From positions 1 to 64,000 of the forward strand of contig CAZRSF010000013.1 in the NCBI GenBank assembly GCA_964602655.1: a DNA stretch of 64,000 nt, in the 5' to 3' direction. The notes under the pieces are model-generated. The model did not search any database, was not told the origin of the DNA, and saw only the letters and a program-made list of their open reading frames with translations. The DNA comes from Moduliflexus sp964602655. Its GTDB lineage: Bacteria; Moduliflexota; Moduliflexia; Moduliflexales; Moduliflexaceae. The number at the start of each line of letters is the position of its first letter. Position 1 is the stretch's first letter. Positions 1-8,023 of the stretch are shown here, one piece after another. Both the position numbers and the translations under genes were made by a program.

Positions 1-2
1 AA

Positions 3-110
3 GGCGAAACTGTTGTTTCGCCCTCGCCGAAACGCAGTTTCGGCGTACAATGTGAAATAACGTGTAGACATTGTACGCAGTTTCGGCGTACAATGTCTAC
101 ACGTTATTTC
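3..110. repeat. Nested inverted and direct repeats at left edge
   Basis: Three hairpins are packed together. Perfect 8-bp arms lie at 3-10/15-22, and again at 25-32/38-45. A perfect 24-bp inverted repeat lies at 54-77/87-110 with a 9-nt loop. The segment 33-53 (CGCAGTTTCGGCGTACAATGT without its last base shown elsewhere) recurs as a direct repeat at 76-96. No T-tract follows, so it looks like a dispersed palindromic repeat rather than a simple terminator. It may continue to the left of the window. Confidence 0.8.
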
Positions 111-268
111 TGCGACGCTCCTAAACGCTCGGATCGCCAGCATCTTACAGGCGACATCCTTTCCTGCCTGATTTCATTCCTCATTTTACAGAAAGCTTGA
201 CAAGATTTTCTGCCTTTTATCTATCGTACCTTGAAATATGCCAAGATGTCTCGCATGAAAAATACGAG

Positions 269-301
269 AACGGTCAGACACGTCGAACGTGTCTGACCGT
301 T
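269..301. repeat. Dispersed GTCAGACAC hairpin, copy 1
   Basis: Perfect 15-bp inverted repeat (269-283/287-301) with a 3-nt loop, ending 8 nt before the AAGGAG ribosome binding site of the gene at 323. The core GTCAGACAC/GTGTCTGAC recurs at 30596, 31646 and 34467. Confidence 0.8.
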
Positions 302-322
302 TATAATTAAGGAGCATAATGT

Positions 323-3300
323 ATGAAGAATTCACGGAAACTCAATACCGCGTTAGCATATTTGTTGTTACTGAGCCTGCTGTTTGCTGTTGTGTTCGGG
401 GTCTGCCGTCCCGCCATACATGGGCTGACCGGCTATTACTACGATAACACGACCTGGAGCGCTCCGGCGCATGCCACCGGACTTGACACGGATTTTTCGA
501 CGGAGACGCTGAAAGCGATCCGCGAAAAATTGCCGCAAAACATCTATTCGGTGGAATGGAAAGGGTCGTTTGTCGCGCCTGAAACCGGTTGGTACGTCTT
601 TTCCACCGAATCGGACGACGGCTCGCTCGTGCATGTCGGCGATTCGATGGTCGTGGATAACGGCGGGCCGCACGGCTTGCAAGCACGCGATGGCAGAATT
701 CATTTGATCGAAGGCGTCCATCCCTTCCGCATTCGCTTCGAGCAGCACGGCGGATTTGCCGCGATCAACGTGCTATACGGCAGAGAACCGCTGTCGGGAA
801 TGCCGCTGGATGCGAAAATGCTGCTGCCGGAAGGCACGAGCCTCGAACGCTTCTGGATATACCGGCAGGCGCAGGCTGCGTTGCCCTATTTAATCGGTCT
901 TTGGGGATTGGCACTGCTCTGGCTTGCCTTCACATCATTTCGCGCGTTTCGTTCCGCTCGCAAAGAGATGTTCGCCCGCCATGCCCACCGATCCAAGGGC
1001 GTGATCACGATTCTCGGCGCAACATTACATCGCGCCATTGTCCAGCCGCTCGCGTTCATCGCCGAGAACATTGCGCGTCCGGACGTCTATTCGTGGATCA
1101 TCGTCGCCATCTATTCTTCGATTATTTTCGTGACGCTTTCCTATGCCCGCGCCTTTTCCACGTTCATGATCGACCGTTTCGGCAATGATATTTTTTCGCA
1201 AATTACCGTTGTTACGCTGTTAGTCGCCGCGGTGTTCCTGCTTCTGTATTTATTACGTGTCAAAACGCATCTCGTCTCGCGCTTTGTCGCGTTTCTGGGC
1301 ATTGTCGCGCTCTATGCCTTTTTTCTGCACGAACCGCTGCGAGTGAATTTATACGCGGCGTTGCGCTGGTTCGGCCTGAACACGGCCTTTCTCGAAGCAT
1401 TGGAAATCTTCCCGATCTATGCGGGCGAAAAAATCCATTTTCTCGAATACGGCTTTTTGGGCTTGCTGCTCTGCAAAACGCTGAGTTACCGCATCAAAGA
1501 CCGCAGCGCCTACTGGCTTGCGTTGTTGATCGTCTATCTGATCGGCATGACCGACGAAGGGATTCAATGGGCGCTGCCGAGCCGCGTCGGCGAGTATCGC
1601 GACATCTGGATGAATATTACCTCCGGCGGTTTAGCGATTTTGTCGGTGTTTTGGGTAATTCGTCCTCGCGCGTTTCAGGGGCGCTTCCATTTCGCGTCGC
1701 TACGCCCGATTTGTTACACGCTGGCGGCAGCGCTTATCTATACCGGTATCTTTTTACAGTTCGTGCATGGCTTCGGCCACAAAATTTTCATGCCGGACAG
1801 CGGCTCGGAGTTTGTGTCGTCGTTTACGGAAAGCCAGTTGAGCGATCTGGATCAGCGCATTATTCAGCGTTACGAAAGCAAGCCCGCCGAGGATATTCCG
1901 TACAGCGCGTTGGAAAAATACAATTACGAAGCCGGGCGCCATCATTATCTCCGCAACCGCTACAATCAAAAAGAACAATTTTTCGAGAGTTACTGCGAAC
2001 AGGAAATTCTCAAAACCTATTACCGCTCCACGCTTCGCAAAGGGATTGTCCAGCTTTTCGAGTATGACTCGGACACATTTCAGGTGACGCCCGATCCCAA
2101 CGCTTCTGTGTTTTATCGCAGCGCGGGGCACGAACTTGCGATTCTGGCATTCGGCCCGCGAATGATGTGGCTGATTGTCGGACTGAGCGCCGCGCTGCTC
2201 TGTCTGTTTGCCACGTTTCTGCCGATTTCCGAGGAAGCGCGGGCGCATTTCTGGTCGCCGCGCGTCGGGCGCGACAGCCGCCGCCGTTTCGAGACGATGG
2301 TGTTGCGTCCGCTGTTTTTCGTCGCGTTTTTAGCGATTCTCGGATCGCATTTTTACGCGGCGACGCGCAGCCAGAAGCCCCAATATACCAATCTGCTGAT
2401 TTTAACCGTTGATAGCGCGCAGCCCGATTATTGGAGCGCGTATGGCTATCCGAAACGCACCACGCCGTTTGCCGAGCAGCTTGCGGCGCAAGGAACAATC
2501 TTTACCAACGCCATTGCGCCATCTTCCTGGACGATTCCGAGCCTCGCGTCATTGATGACCGGCGTTAACCCGAACGTGCACGGCATCGAGAATCGCGGTC
2601 AATTGATGGACGCCCGCATTCCGACGCTGTTCGAAGCGCTGGAGCAGCGCGGCTACGCCATCGGCGATACCAGTTATGTCATGACCGAGCCGTCCATGAA
2701 CACCGTCTTCAAGAAAACCGAGATTTCGCCGGACGTGGCGCTGTCGGAAGGCCGTTCCGAAGAATCGTATCTGCTATCCTGGATGGAAAAACACCGCGCC
2801 GAGCCATTTTTCGCCTGGGTGCATTTCCACACGTCGCATCTGCCGTATCGCGCCACGCCGCCGTACAATAAGCTCTTTTTGGAAGGGATCGACCCGGCGG
2901 TGTTGCAAGACCAGCAGATGCAATTCGTCAAAAACAACCTGATTGTGCGGAAAGGGGAAATCGAATTCGACCCGGAGCGCCATACCGACGCGATTCGCGC
3001 GTTATACGCCCAAACACTGCGCCAACAGGATGCCAAAATCGGCAAAGTCTTGATGAAGCTCGATGAATTGGGGCTGCGGGAAAATACGCTGATTGTCATT
3101 ACGGCGGATCACGGCGACGAATTGATGGAACACGGTTTTATCGGTCATGCGTCCACCTCGTGGGATACCACCGTGTACGACGATCTGCTGAACATTCCCA
3201 TGTTCTACGTTCTGCCAGGCAAACTGCCGCAGGGCAAACGGATTGACACGCAGGTGCGCACGATTGACGTGATGCCGACCGTGCTGGATATTCTGGGCGT

Positions 3301-3991
3301 TCCGTTCGATAAACCGATTCAGGGCAAATCGTACGCCGGCTTGATGACCGGAAAAAACAGCGAGTTCGAGGAAACCGCATTTTCCGAAACCACGCCCTGC
3401 GGCTATAGCTGCCCGTCGCGGCTGGCAAACAACCGACTGCGGTCGGTGCGGACGAATGATTGGAAATTTATTTCGATTTATCACGACGACACGAAGCAAA
3501 CGACGGAAGAACTCTACAACCTCAAAGAAGACCGCGCCGAAGCGAAGAACGTATTAGCGGAGAACGCGCCGATTGCGGGCTTATTCCGGGAAGAAATGCA
3601 GCGTTGGATGGACGAGCCGAAGCAATTTCCTTATCAAGTTGTGAAGACAGAACAGAAGCATTATTTGGACGCCGACGTCGAAGTGCGTCCGATTGTGACC
3701 TTTCCGAAAGTCGGCACGGTCATGACGCCGAAAACTTACGAAAAACGCATTTTAGTCTCCTGGATCGGCGACAAAACCGGGAAGTATGTGATCGAGTATG
3801 AAGTCGGTGAAGGTGGGTATCACATGACCGGCGAATTGGAAGCAGTCGGCACGGAACAATGGTTCGGCCCGTTCCCGGAAGACATATGGCAGGCGCTGCC
3901 GCTCTACAATCCCTGGCGTTTCCGCATCGTCCCGAAAGACTATCCGCAATATCCCAGCGAATGGATTACATTCGAGATGAAGAATGAGTAA
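323..3991 (+). CDS. PA14-VanZ-sulfatase fusion membrane protein
   Basis: A 1222-residue multi-domain membrane protein. An N-terminal signal anchor (about 9-29) is followed by a PA14-like beta domain (about 34-155, with GYYYD and ESDDGS motifs). A multi-helix membrane region comes next, containing a VanZ-like segment (EKIHFLEYG, then DEGIQ with Asp411/Glu412). A sulfatase / alkaline-phosphatase-superfamily domain spans about 690-1075. Metal-ligand motifs are visible: Asp697 in LTVDS and Asp929-His930 in TADHGDE. The nucleophile position in SSWTIPSLASLMTG is Thr737, not the Cys/Ser needed for formylglycine. A phosphotransferase or phosphodiester hydrolase, as in LtaS/EptA-type Thr enzymes, is therefore more likely than a true sulfatase. 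The substrate is unknown but probably extracytoplasmic glycan or lipid. AAGGAG at 309-314 supports this start. Confidence 0.85.
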   Translation: MKNSRKLNTALAYLLLLSLLFAVVFGVCRPAIHGLTGYYYDNTTWSAPAHATGLDTDFSTETLKAIREKLPQNIYSVEWKGSFVAPETGWYVFSTESDDGSLVHVGDSMVVDNGGPHGLQARDGRIHLIEGVHPFRIRFEQHGGFAAINVLYGREPLSGMPLDAKMLLPEGTSLERFWIYRQAQAALPYLIGLWGLALLWLAFTSFRAFRSARKEMFARHAHRSKGVITILGATLHRAIVQPLAFIAENIARPDVYSWIIVAIYSSIIFVTLSYARAFSTFMIDRFGNDIFSQITVVTLLVAAVFLLLYLLRVKTHLVSRFVAFLGIVALYAFFLHEPLRVNLYAALRWFGLNTAFLEALEIFPIYAGEKIHFLEYGFLGLLLCKTLSYRIKDRSAYWLALLIVYLIGMTDEGIQWALPSRVGEYRDIWMNITSGGLAILSVFWVIRPRAFQGRFHFASLRPICYTLAAALIYTGIFLQFVHGFGHKIFMPDSGSEFVSSFTESQLSDLDQRIIQRYESKPAEDIPYSALEKYNYEAGRHHYLRNRYNQKEQFFESYCEQEILKTYYRSTLRKGIVQLFEYDSDTFQVTPDPNASVFYRSAGHELAILAFGPRMMWLIVGLSAALLCLFATFLPISEEARAHFWSPRVGRDSRRRFETMVLRPLFFVAFLAILGSHFYAATRSQKPQYTNLLILTVDSAQPDYWSAYGYPKRTTPFAEQLAAQGTIFTNAIAPSSWTIPSLASLMTGVNPNVHGIENRGQLMDARIPTLFEALEQRGYAIGDTSYVMTEPSMNTVFKKTEISPDVALSEGRSEESYLLSWMEKHRAEPFFAWVHFHTSHLPYRATPPYNKLFLEGIDPAVLQDQQMQFVKNNLIVRKGEIEFDPERHTDAIRALYAQTLRQQDAKIGKVLMKLDELGLRENTLIVITADHGDELMEHGFIGHASTSWDTTVYDDLLNIPMFYVLPGKLPQGKRIDTQVRTIDVMPTVLDILGVPFDKPIQGKSYAGLMTGKNSEFEETAFSETTPCGYSCPSRLANNRLRSVRTNDWKFISIYHDDTKQTTEELYNLKEDRAEAKNVLAENAPIAGLFREEMQRWMDEPKQFPYQVVKTEQKHYLDADVEVRPIVTFPKVGTVMTPKTYEKRILVSWIGDKTGKYVIEYEVGEGGYHMTGELEAVGTEQWFGPFPEDIWQALPLYNPWRFRIVPKDYPQYPSEWITFEMKNE

Positions 3992-4016
3992 CGCTTTCGG
4001 CACCGCGACGTAATCA

Positions 4017-4047
4017 GAACTCCAAGGTCTCAAAGACCTCGGAGTTC
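4017..4047. terminator. Hairpin between convergent genes
   Basis: Fourteen-bp arms 4017-4030/4034-4047 with one mismatch and a 3-nt loop, then a short T-rich stretch (GGATTTTTT). It sits between the sulfatase-like gene and the convergent methyltransferase gene and probably terminates the former. Confidence 0.65.
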
Positions 4048-4088
4048 ATTGGATTTTTTAGGCGTTCGCGGTAAATAACACGAGCACC

Positions 4089-5096
4089 CTAAATCAGCCC
4101 TTTGCGGGCAGCGCGGATATAATTCATGCCGAATTGGTCTTCCCCTAACAGAAACGCTTTTGCCAATCGAAAGCCTTCACTGTCTGTATCAAGCGCGCTC
4201 AGGGCTTCAGCGTTGATATGGCGAGGGTCAACGATGCCTGCGTCACAACCGTTTTCCATGCAAAGGCGGGTAAATACGGCGTTCAACAGTTTTCGATTCG
4301 GCACACCGAAAGAAATATTGCTTAAACCCGGCGCAATATGAATTTCCTGCCCGTATTTTTGACGAAGTTGCGAGATTGTTTCTAATGCTTTTTTTCCGTT
4401 AGACGTGTCAACAGAAACCGGAAAGACAAGCGGGTCTAAGTACATCTCGGCATATTCAAATCCAGCGGCAAGAAGCTTCGGAATCAATACATCGAAATTG
4501 TGCAGACGTTCTTCAACGGTGGCGGGCATCGTTTCGCCGCCGGTTGCTCCGGCAATCACGACGGCCCCTGCGTCATGCGCCACTGAAATCGCGGCTTGTC
4601 GCTCTAATGAGACGGAATTCACCATCGGTTTTCCACGAGTCGCGTCGCAGACGTCAAGCCCGGCTTTCAGCAGGTCAAGTTCCGACGAATCAATACTTAA
4701 CGGCAAAGAGCAGGCATCTTGAATCACGCGAACCGTCCACTGTAATGCTCGCGCTTTTTCAGCCGGATTCGTGCTGTATTCATCAACATTGATGTCTAAA
4801 AATGTCGCGCCGTTCGCTTCTTGCGCCGCTGCCGTCTGGCGCAGATAAGCGCGCGCAATCGCTTTGACATTGTCGTCGCCATACATCCCCTGTCTGATGG
4901 CGACGGCAATATGTTTCACCTTCCGGCCTTTATTCCACTCTTCGAATTCGGTCGCCTCCGCAGGAACCGGAAGCGCCTGCCGAACCTTTCCATCGCTAAA
5001 CACAATTGATAGGGTTCCGTCCTCCTGCGTTGCCACAAATGTGCCATCTATCTTTAATGTTCTGCTGCAATGAATATTTTCGCCAATCGCGATCAT
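4089..5096 (-). CDS. Pterin-binding methyltetrahydrofolate methyltransferase
   Basis: A 335-residue protein of the DHPS/MeTr pterin-binding TIM-barrel family, which transfers the methyl group of methyltetrahydrofolate to a corrinoid protein in the acetyl-CoA pathway, in MetH, or in O-/N-demethylase systems. Visible motifs are IGENIH at 4-9, FLDINVDEY around 99-107 (Asp101, Asn103), IDSS at 135-138, NSVS at 160-163, Asp221, and GLSNISFGVPNR at 257-268, which is typical of MeTr and the MetH pterin domain rather than of folate DHPS. No corrinoid protein or activator gene is adjacent, so the methyl acceptor is unknown. A GGAGG sequence precedes the ATG. An insertion near residues 17-55 is longer than in minimal MeTr proteins. 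Confidence 0.85.
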   Translation of the reverse strand: MIAIGENIHCSRTLKIDGTFVATQEDGTLSIVFSDGKVRQALPVPAEATEFEEWNKGRKVKHIAVAIRQGMYGDDNVKAIARAYLRQTAAAQEANGATFLDINVDEYSTNPAEKARALQWTVRVIQDACSLPLSIDSSELDLLKAGLDVCDATRGKPMVNSVSLERQAAISVAHDAGAVVIAGATGGETMPATVEERLHNFDVLIPKLLAAGFEYAEMYLDPLVFPVSVDTSNGKKALETISQLRQKYGQEIHIAPGLSNISFGVPNRKLLNAVFTRLCMENGCDAGIVDPRHINAEALSALDTDSEGFRLAKAFLLGEDQFGMNYIRAARKGLI

Positions 5097-5453
5097 GCTT
5101 TTCCTCCCTCTTCAAGTAAGATTAAGAACAGTTCAGGATGAAAATCAGCAGCGATGGTGTCAAGAAAATTCTGGTTTCACCACTTTCTGGCGCATATTCG
5201 CTGCGCTGTAAAATTCTTCGACACATTTCATGAAGTCAATAATCCTTTCTAATCAGGCATCGCAAAGAAACTATGAAAATATATGTCGAGAATCTTGACA
5301 AAATCCGGCAATAGATAGATATTGTTTTATAAGAATTCGTAGAACTTATAAAATTCAAGTTTTTATAAGTCATGATATACATTGAAGATGTCACATTTTT
5401 CTTATGAAGACTCTCATAAGAGAACTTAATGGCATTTATATTGCAGTGTATAA
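5097..5453. other. AT-rich intergenic region upstream of riboswitch
   Basis: Divergent intergenic space with no coding signal. It holds two small hairpins: an imperfect one about 5343-5370, and a perfect one with 7-bp arms at 5401-5407/5414-5420. The promoter for the riboswitch transcript must lie here, but I see no convincing -35/-10 pair. Confidence 0.5.
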
Positions 5454-5536
5454 ATGGTAAGATGATAAAGCCAAACCCATTGTGAGGTGGGGACGGAAAG
5501 CCACGGGTCTTGTATTCAAGACAGCCGGGTTGCCTG
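5454..5536 (+). promoter_or_regulatory. GEMM-I cyclic di-GMP-class riboswitch
   Basis: The sequence fits the GEMM-I architecture. P1 is formed by 5456-5460 and 5530-5534. A hairpin has stem 5476-5481/5486-5491 closed by a GUGA (GNRA) tetraloop. GACGGAAAGCC follows at 5492-5502 (GACGCAAAGCC in the Vibrio Vc2 archetype). A second hairpin, 5504-5511/5518-5527, leads into AGCCGGGTTGCC. CCAAACC precedes the tetraloop stem. Relative to Vc2 two positions are exchanged as a possible compensating pair (C at 5471, G at 5496). The next gene starts about 150 nt downstream, so it probably controls the PEP-CTERM gene. Whether the ligand is c-di-GMP or cGAMP cannot be told by eye. Confidence 0.85.
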
Positions 5537-5635
5537 GAGGAAGTAGCCCGTCAAGACTTCTATTATAGGGATACACTCACAGGTCGAATTTTTTGAGTCT
5601 GTATATCCTTATTCAATAATAACAGCTACTTTCTT

Positions 5636-5654
5636 CTGGTAAACTCTTTACCAG
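5636..5654 (+). promoter_or_regulatory. Leader hairpin between riboswitch and start codon
   Basis: Perfect 8-bp stem (5636-5643/5647-5654) with a 3-nt loop in the mRNA leader, about 20 nt before the AAGGAG site. There is no U-tract, so it is not a classic intrinsic terminator. It may form part of the expression platform, which is otherwise not apparent. Confidence 0.4.
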
Positions 5655-5689
5655 CAGAACGAGGCATAAGCAAAAGGAGCATTTTACGT

Positions 5690-6322
5690 ATGAAAAAAAT
5701 AGCGAGCATCTGTTTCATTATGATAGCAGCGTCAATAACGTTGATTCAAGATGCAGGAGCATATAGTGTAACCTTAAAAGATTTTGAAGAACGAGACACT
5801 GAGGTCACGTTAAATATCACCCAAACCTCAACGTCGAAAGTTCAGGTAAGTGCTCAAGTCTCTTCTGGCATCGCAGATATTCAGGGATTGTTTTTCAATT
5901 TTACTGACATTTTTACGGCAAACGATTTGAAAGTTGTCGGAAGCAATATTACTGAATTTGCTTATAGAAATGACGGATTGCAAGGGATCAAAAATGGTCC
6001 GACAATGAAGGGGACAGGCTCAACGTTTGATTTAGGGCTTGCAATCGGCACCGCTGGCATAGGGAAAGATGATATTCGTACAACCAGCTTTACGATTGAA
6101 TCCTTATCAGGAAAAGCGGTTGCGTTTACAGGCGACTTTGGCGCTCGATTAACAAGCGTTGGCACAAATCGCCAGGACAGTCGTAAATTGATTGGCTCGA
6201 TCAAACCGCCAGTTGTTCCTATCGTCGTTCCACCAACAGCCGTACCAGAGCCAACGACATTATTGCTTGTCGGCATCGGAATTCTTGGATTGGCCAGTTT
6301 ACGAAAAAAGATGGTTCGATAA
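5690..6322 (+). CDS. PEP-CTERM sorting-domain secreted protein
   Basis: A 210-residue secreted protein. The signal peptide covers residues 1 to about 24 (hydrophobic stretch ending DAGA). A beta-rich body follows, then a Pro-Val linker, and the C-terminal VPEPTTLLLVGIGILGLASLRKK shows the PEP motif, transmembrane helix and basic tail of an exosortase substrate. Such proteins are usually surface or matrix proteins in exopolysaccharide producers. No exosortase gene is in the window. AAGGAGC precedes the ATG. The upstream GEMM-I riboswitch places it under cyclic dinucleotide control, consistent with a biofilm or floc matrix role. The body matches no enzyme I recognise. Confidence 0.9.
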   Translation: MKKIASICFIMIAASITLIQDAGAYSVTLKDFEERDTEVTLNITQTSTSKVQVSAQVSSGIADIQGLFFNFTDIFTANDLKVVGSNITEFAYRNDGLQGIKNGPTMKGTGSTFDLGLAIGTAGIGKDDIRTTSFTIESLSGKAVAFTGDFGARLTSVGTNRQDSRKLIGSIKPPVVPIVVPPTAVPEPTTLLLVGIGILGLASLRKKMVR

Positions 6323-6347
6323 ATTTAAGCAGAAAAAGCAACCATAC

Positions 6348-6380
6348 AGGCAGAAGAGATATATTTCTTCTGCCTTTTTT
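6348..6380 (+). terminator. Rho-independent terminator
   Basis: Ten-bp perfect stem 6348-6357/6366-6375 followed by TTTTTT, just after the PEP-CTERM gene. Confidence 0.85.
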
Positions 6381-7090
6381 ATTTTCTTTCGCCCACCAGC
6401 GCTCAACTCTGATAACACGATATTTGTAAGGCATCACGCTAATACCTTTTTACACACAGCGCGTTCTATCCGGTTTCCTGGCTGGAAATAGCCTCTTTAC
6501 TAAAGGCAATTAGCAGATACGCGGCCATCCCTCCCGAAATTCATTGCCATATTATTTTTTTCATTTTTCGTATTGTGATGTTGGACAAAAATTGCCCCAT
6601 AGCAGATATGTAAAATAACATTTTTGTTTTAATTTTCTACTGTTCATACAAATTTGAACATATCCTTATGTTGCCATAACCGCTGAGTTCCATATTATAT
6701 CAAGCATCTGGAGAGAATTCATCACAAAATTATGTGTTGGCATATACCGTGCAATTAGTAAAGATGTCGTTGCTACAAAAACATTACCTCCCTCCAAAAA
6801 AGTGCAAAAGGACATTCAGCATGGAGTAGGTCTCCTCGCGAGAATGAAATTTTGCACTTTTTTTTTCTTGACATCTACCCTGATTCTCCAGTAAGTTTCT
6901 TGTTTGTAGAAACATTTTGAAAATAGCCTCTTTTTCGGGTGTTGTTGTTAGAATGTATAGGAGGTAGAATTAGTAACATTTTTAGCTATGTGAATAAGAT
7001 TACGTTTATATTGTGGATTTTCGTGCCTGTTATTGCCTGATAACACGCTGAAGAGACTCCGATAAAAGTAACTCTGTTCACTTGGTCAGC
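6381..7090. other. Long AT-rich intergenic region
   Basis: About 700 bp without a convincing gene. The only strong element is the structured hairpin with T-run at 6796-6869. A TTGACA box at 6868-6873, directly after it, could be the -35 of the cold-shock gene, but no good -10 is evident. The cold-shock mRNA may have a long leader. Confidence 0.5.
6796..6869 (+). ncRNA. Structured hairpin with long T-run; possible sRNA 3' end
   Basis: Perfect 14-bp outer stem 6796-6809/6850-6863, inner CATTC/GAATG (6813-6817/6842-6846) and GGAG/CTCC (6823-6826/6832-6835) stems, then a run of nine Ts. It has intrinsic-terminator form but lies more than 400 bp after the terminator of the previous gene. It may end an unannotated small RNA, or be a stand-alone structured transcript. 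Confidence 0.5.
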
Positions 7091-7104
7091 AGGAGATTGA
7101 GGTT

Positions 7105-7314
7105 TTGGCAAAAGGTGTGGTAAAATGGTTTAACGATCAGAAAGGATTCGGGTTCATTGAACAGGAAAATGGCGAGGATTTATTTGTCCATTATTCCTCA
7201 GTGATAGGCGATGGATTTAAAAGTTTGGCGGAAGGCGATGAAGTGACGTTTGAGATCGGAGAAGGACAGAAGGGACCGGCGGCAAAAAATGTGGTGAAGG
7301 TGAAGGGCAAATAA
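7105..7314 (+). CDS. Cold-shock domain protein
   Basis: A 69-residue single cold-shock domain, the size of CspA-family proteins. RNP1-like KGFGFI and RNP2-like LFVHYS are present and the start KGVVKWFN is canonical. It binds single-stranded RNA/DNA and acts as an RNA chaperone. The start is TTG at 7105, with AGGAG at 7091-7095 about 9 nt upstream; no ATG gives the conserved N-terminus. It is monocistronic: a terminator follows at 7337. Confidence 0.95.
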   Translation: MAKGVVKWFNDQKGFGFIEQENGEDLFVHYSSVIGDGFKSLAEGDEVTFEIGEGQKGPAAKNVVKVKGK

Positions 7315-7336
7315 GCTCTTTATTCGATCATTTGAG

Positions 7337-7373
7337 GCATCTCGTAAATCGCGTGTTTATGAGATGCTTTTTT
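7337..7373 (+). terminator. Rho-independent terminator of csp gene
   Basis: Twelve-bp stem with one mismatch (7337-7348/7356-7367) and TTTTTT at 7368-7373. It covers a spurious ATG at 7364, which argues that the cyclophilin gene begins later. Confidence 0.85.
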
Positions 7374-7393
7374 CTTTCAACAGGAGGAGATTT

Positions 7394-7975
7394 GTGAAAT
7401 ATCTTATTTTACTTGGAATCGTAACAATCATCTGCGGAATCAACAAATTGTCCTGGGCGGAAACAAAGTCTCCCCGGGTGAGATTCACCACGAATCACGG
7501 CGATATCGTATTGCAATTGGATGCACAGGCTGCGCCGAAAACGGTCGAAAATTTTCTCGGTTATGTTCGCGACGGATTTTTTGATGGCACAATCTTCCAT
7601 CGCGTCATTAAAAATTTCATGATTCAGGGTGGTGGATTTACCTCTGACATGAAACAAAAGGCGACCAACGCTCCGATCACGAATGAAGCCGATAATTCGC
7701 TGAAAAATGATGTTGGCACGATTGCCATGGCACGTACCAGCGATCCGCACTCTGCCAGCAGTCAATTTTTCATCAATACGGTCAACAATGACTTTCTGAA
7801 CCATAAAGGCAAGACACCGCAAGGCTGGGGCTATTGCGTGTTCGGCAAGGTTGTCGAGGGCATGGAAGCGGTCAAAGCGATTGAAGCCGTCGCCACCACT
7901 AATCGCGGCGGTCATCAAGACGTACCGGTCGAGCCGGTAATGATCGAGCGTGCCGTGATCGAAGAAGAAAAATAA
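7394..7975 (+). CDS. Periplasmic cyclophilin-type peptidyl-prolyl isomerase
   Basis: A cyclophilin (EC 5.2.1.8) that catalyses cis-trans isomerisation at prolyl bonds. Family motifs are APKTVENFLGYV, GTIFHRVIKNFMIQGG (catalytic Arg in FHRV), ASSQFFIN and the C-terminal VFGKVVEGMEAV. The N-terminus has a hydrophobic signal segment ending near SWAE, so the protein is probably periplasmic. The GTG at 7394 is chosen because AGGAGGAG (7382-7389) precedes it. An in-frame ATG at 7364 lies inside the preceding terminator and would break the signal peptide. It is about 193 residues from this start, a normal length. Confidence 0.92.
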   Translation: MKYLILLGIVTIICGINKLSWAETKSPRVRFTTNHGDIVLQLDAQAAPKTVENFLGYVRDGFFDGTIFHRVIKNFMIQGGGFTSDMKQKATNAPITNEADNSLKNDVGTIAMARTSDPHSASSQFFINTVNNDFLNHKGKTPQGWGYCVFGKVVEGMEAVKAIEAVATTNRGGHQDVPVEPVMIERAVIEEEK

Positions 7976-7986
7976 CACAAGACGAT

Positions 7987-8018
7987 TTGCGCCCAATATG
8001 CTTGCATATCGGGCGCAA
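7987..8018. terminator. Hairpin between convergent genes
   Basis: Fourteen-bp arms 7987-8000/8005-8018 with one mismatch and a CTTG loop between the convergent cyclophilin and mazG genes. A T-run is lacking, so terminator activity is uncertain. Confidence 0.5.
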
Positions 8019-8023
8019 TCTGT

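Noticed and set aside
6867..6900. Strong promoter for the cold-shock gene
   Set aside because: TTGACA is present but the expected -10 (GTAAGT) matches poorly.
7364..7393. ATG start for the cyclophilin gene at 7364
   Set aside because: It lies within the terminator stem of the cold-shock gene, and AGGAGGAG precedes the GTG at 7394.
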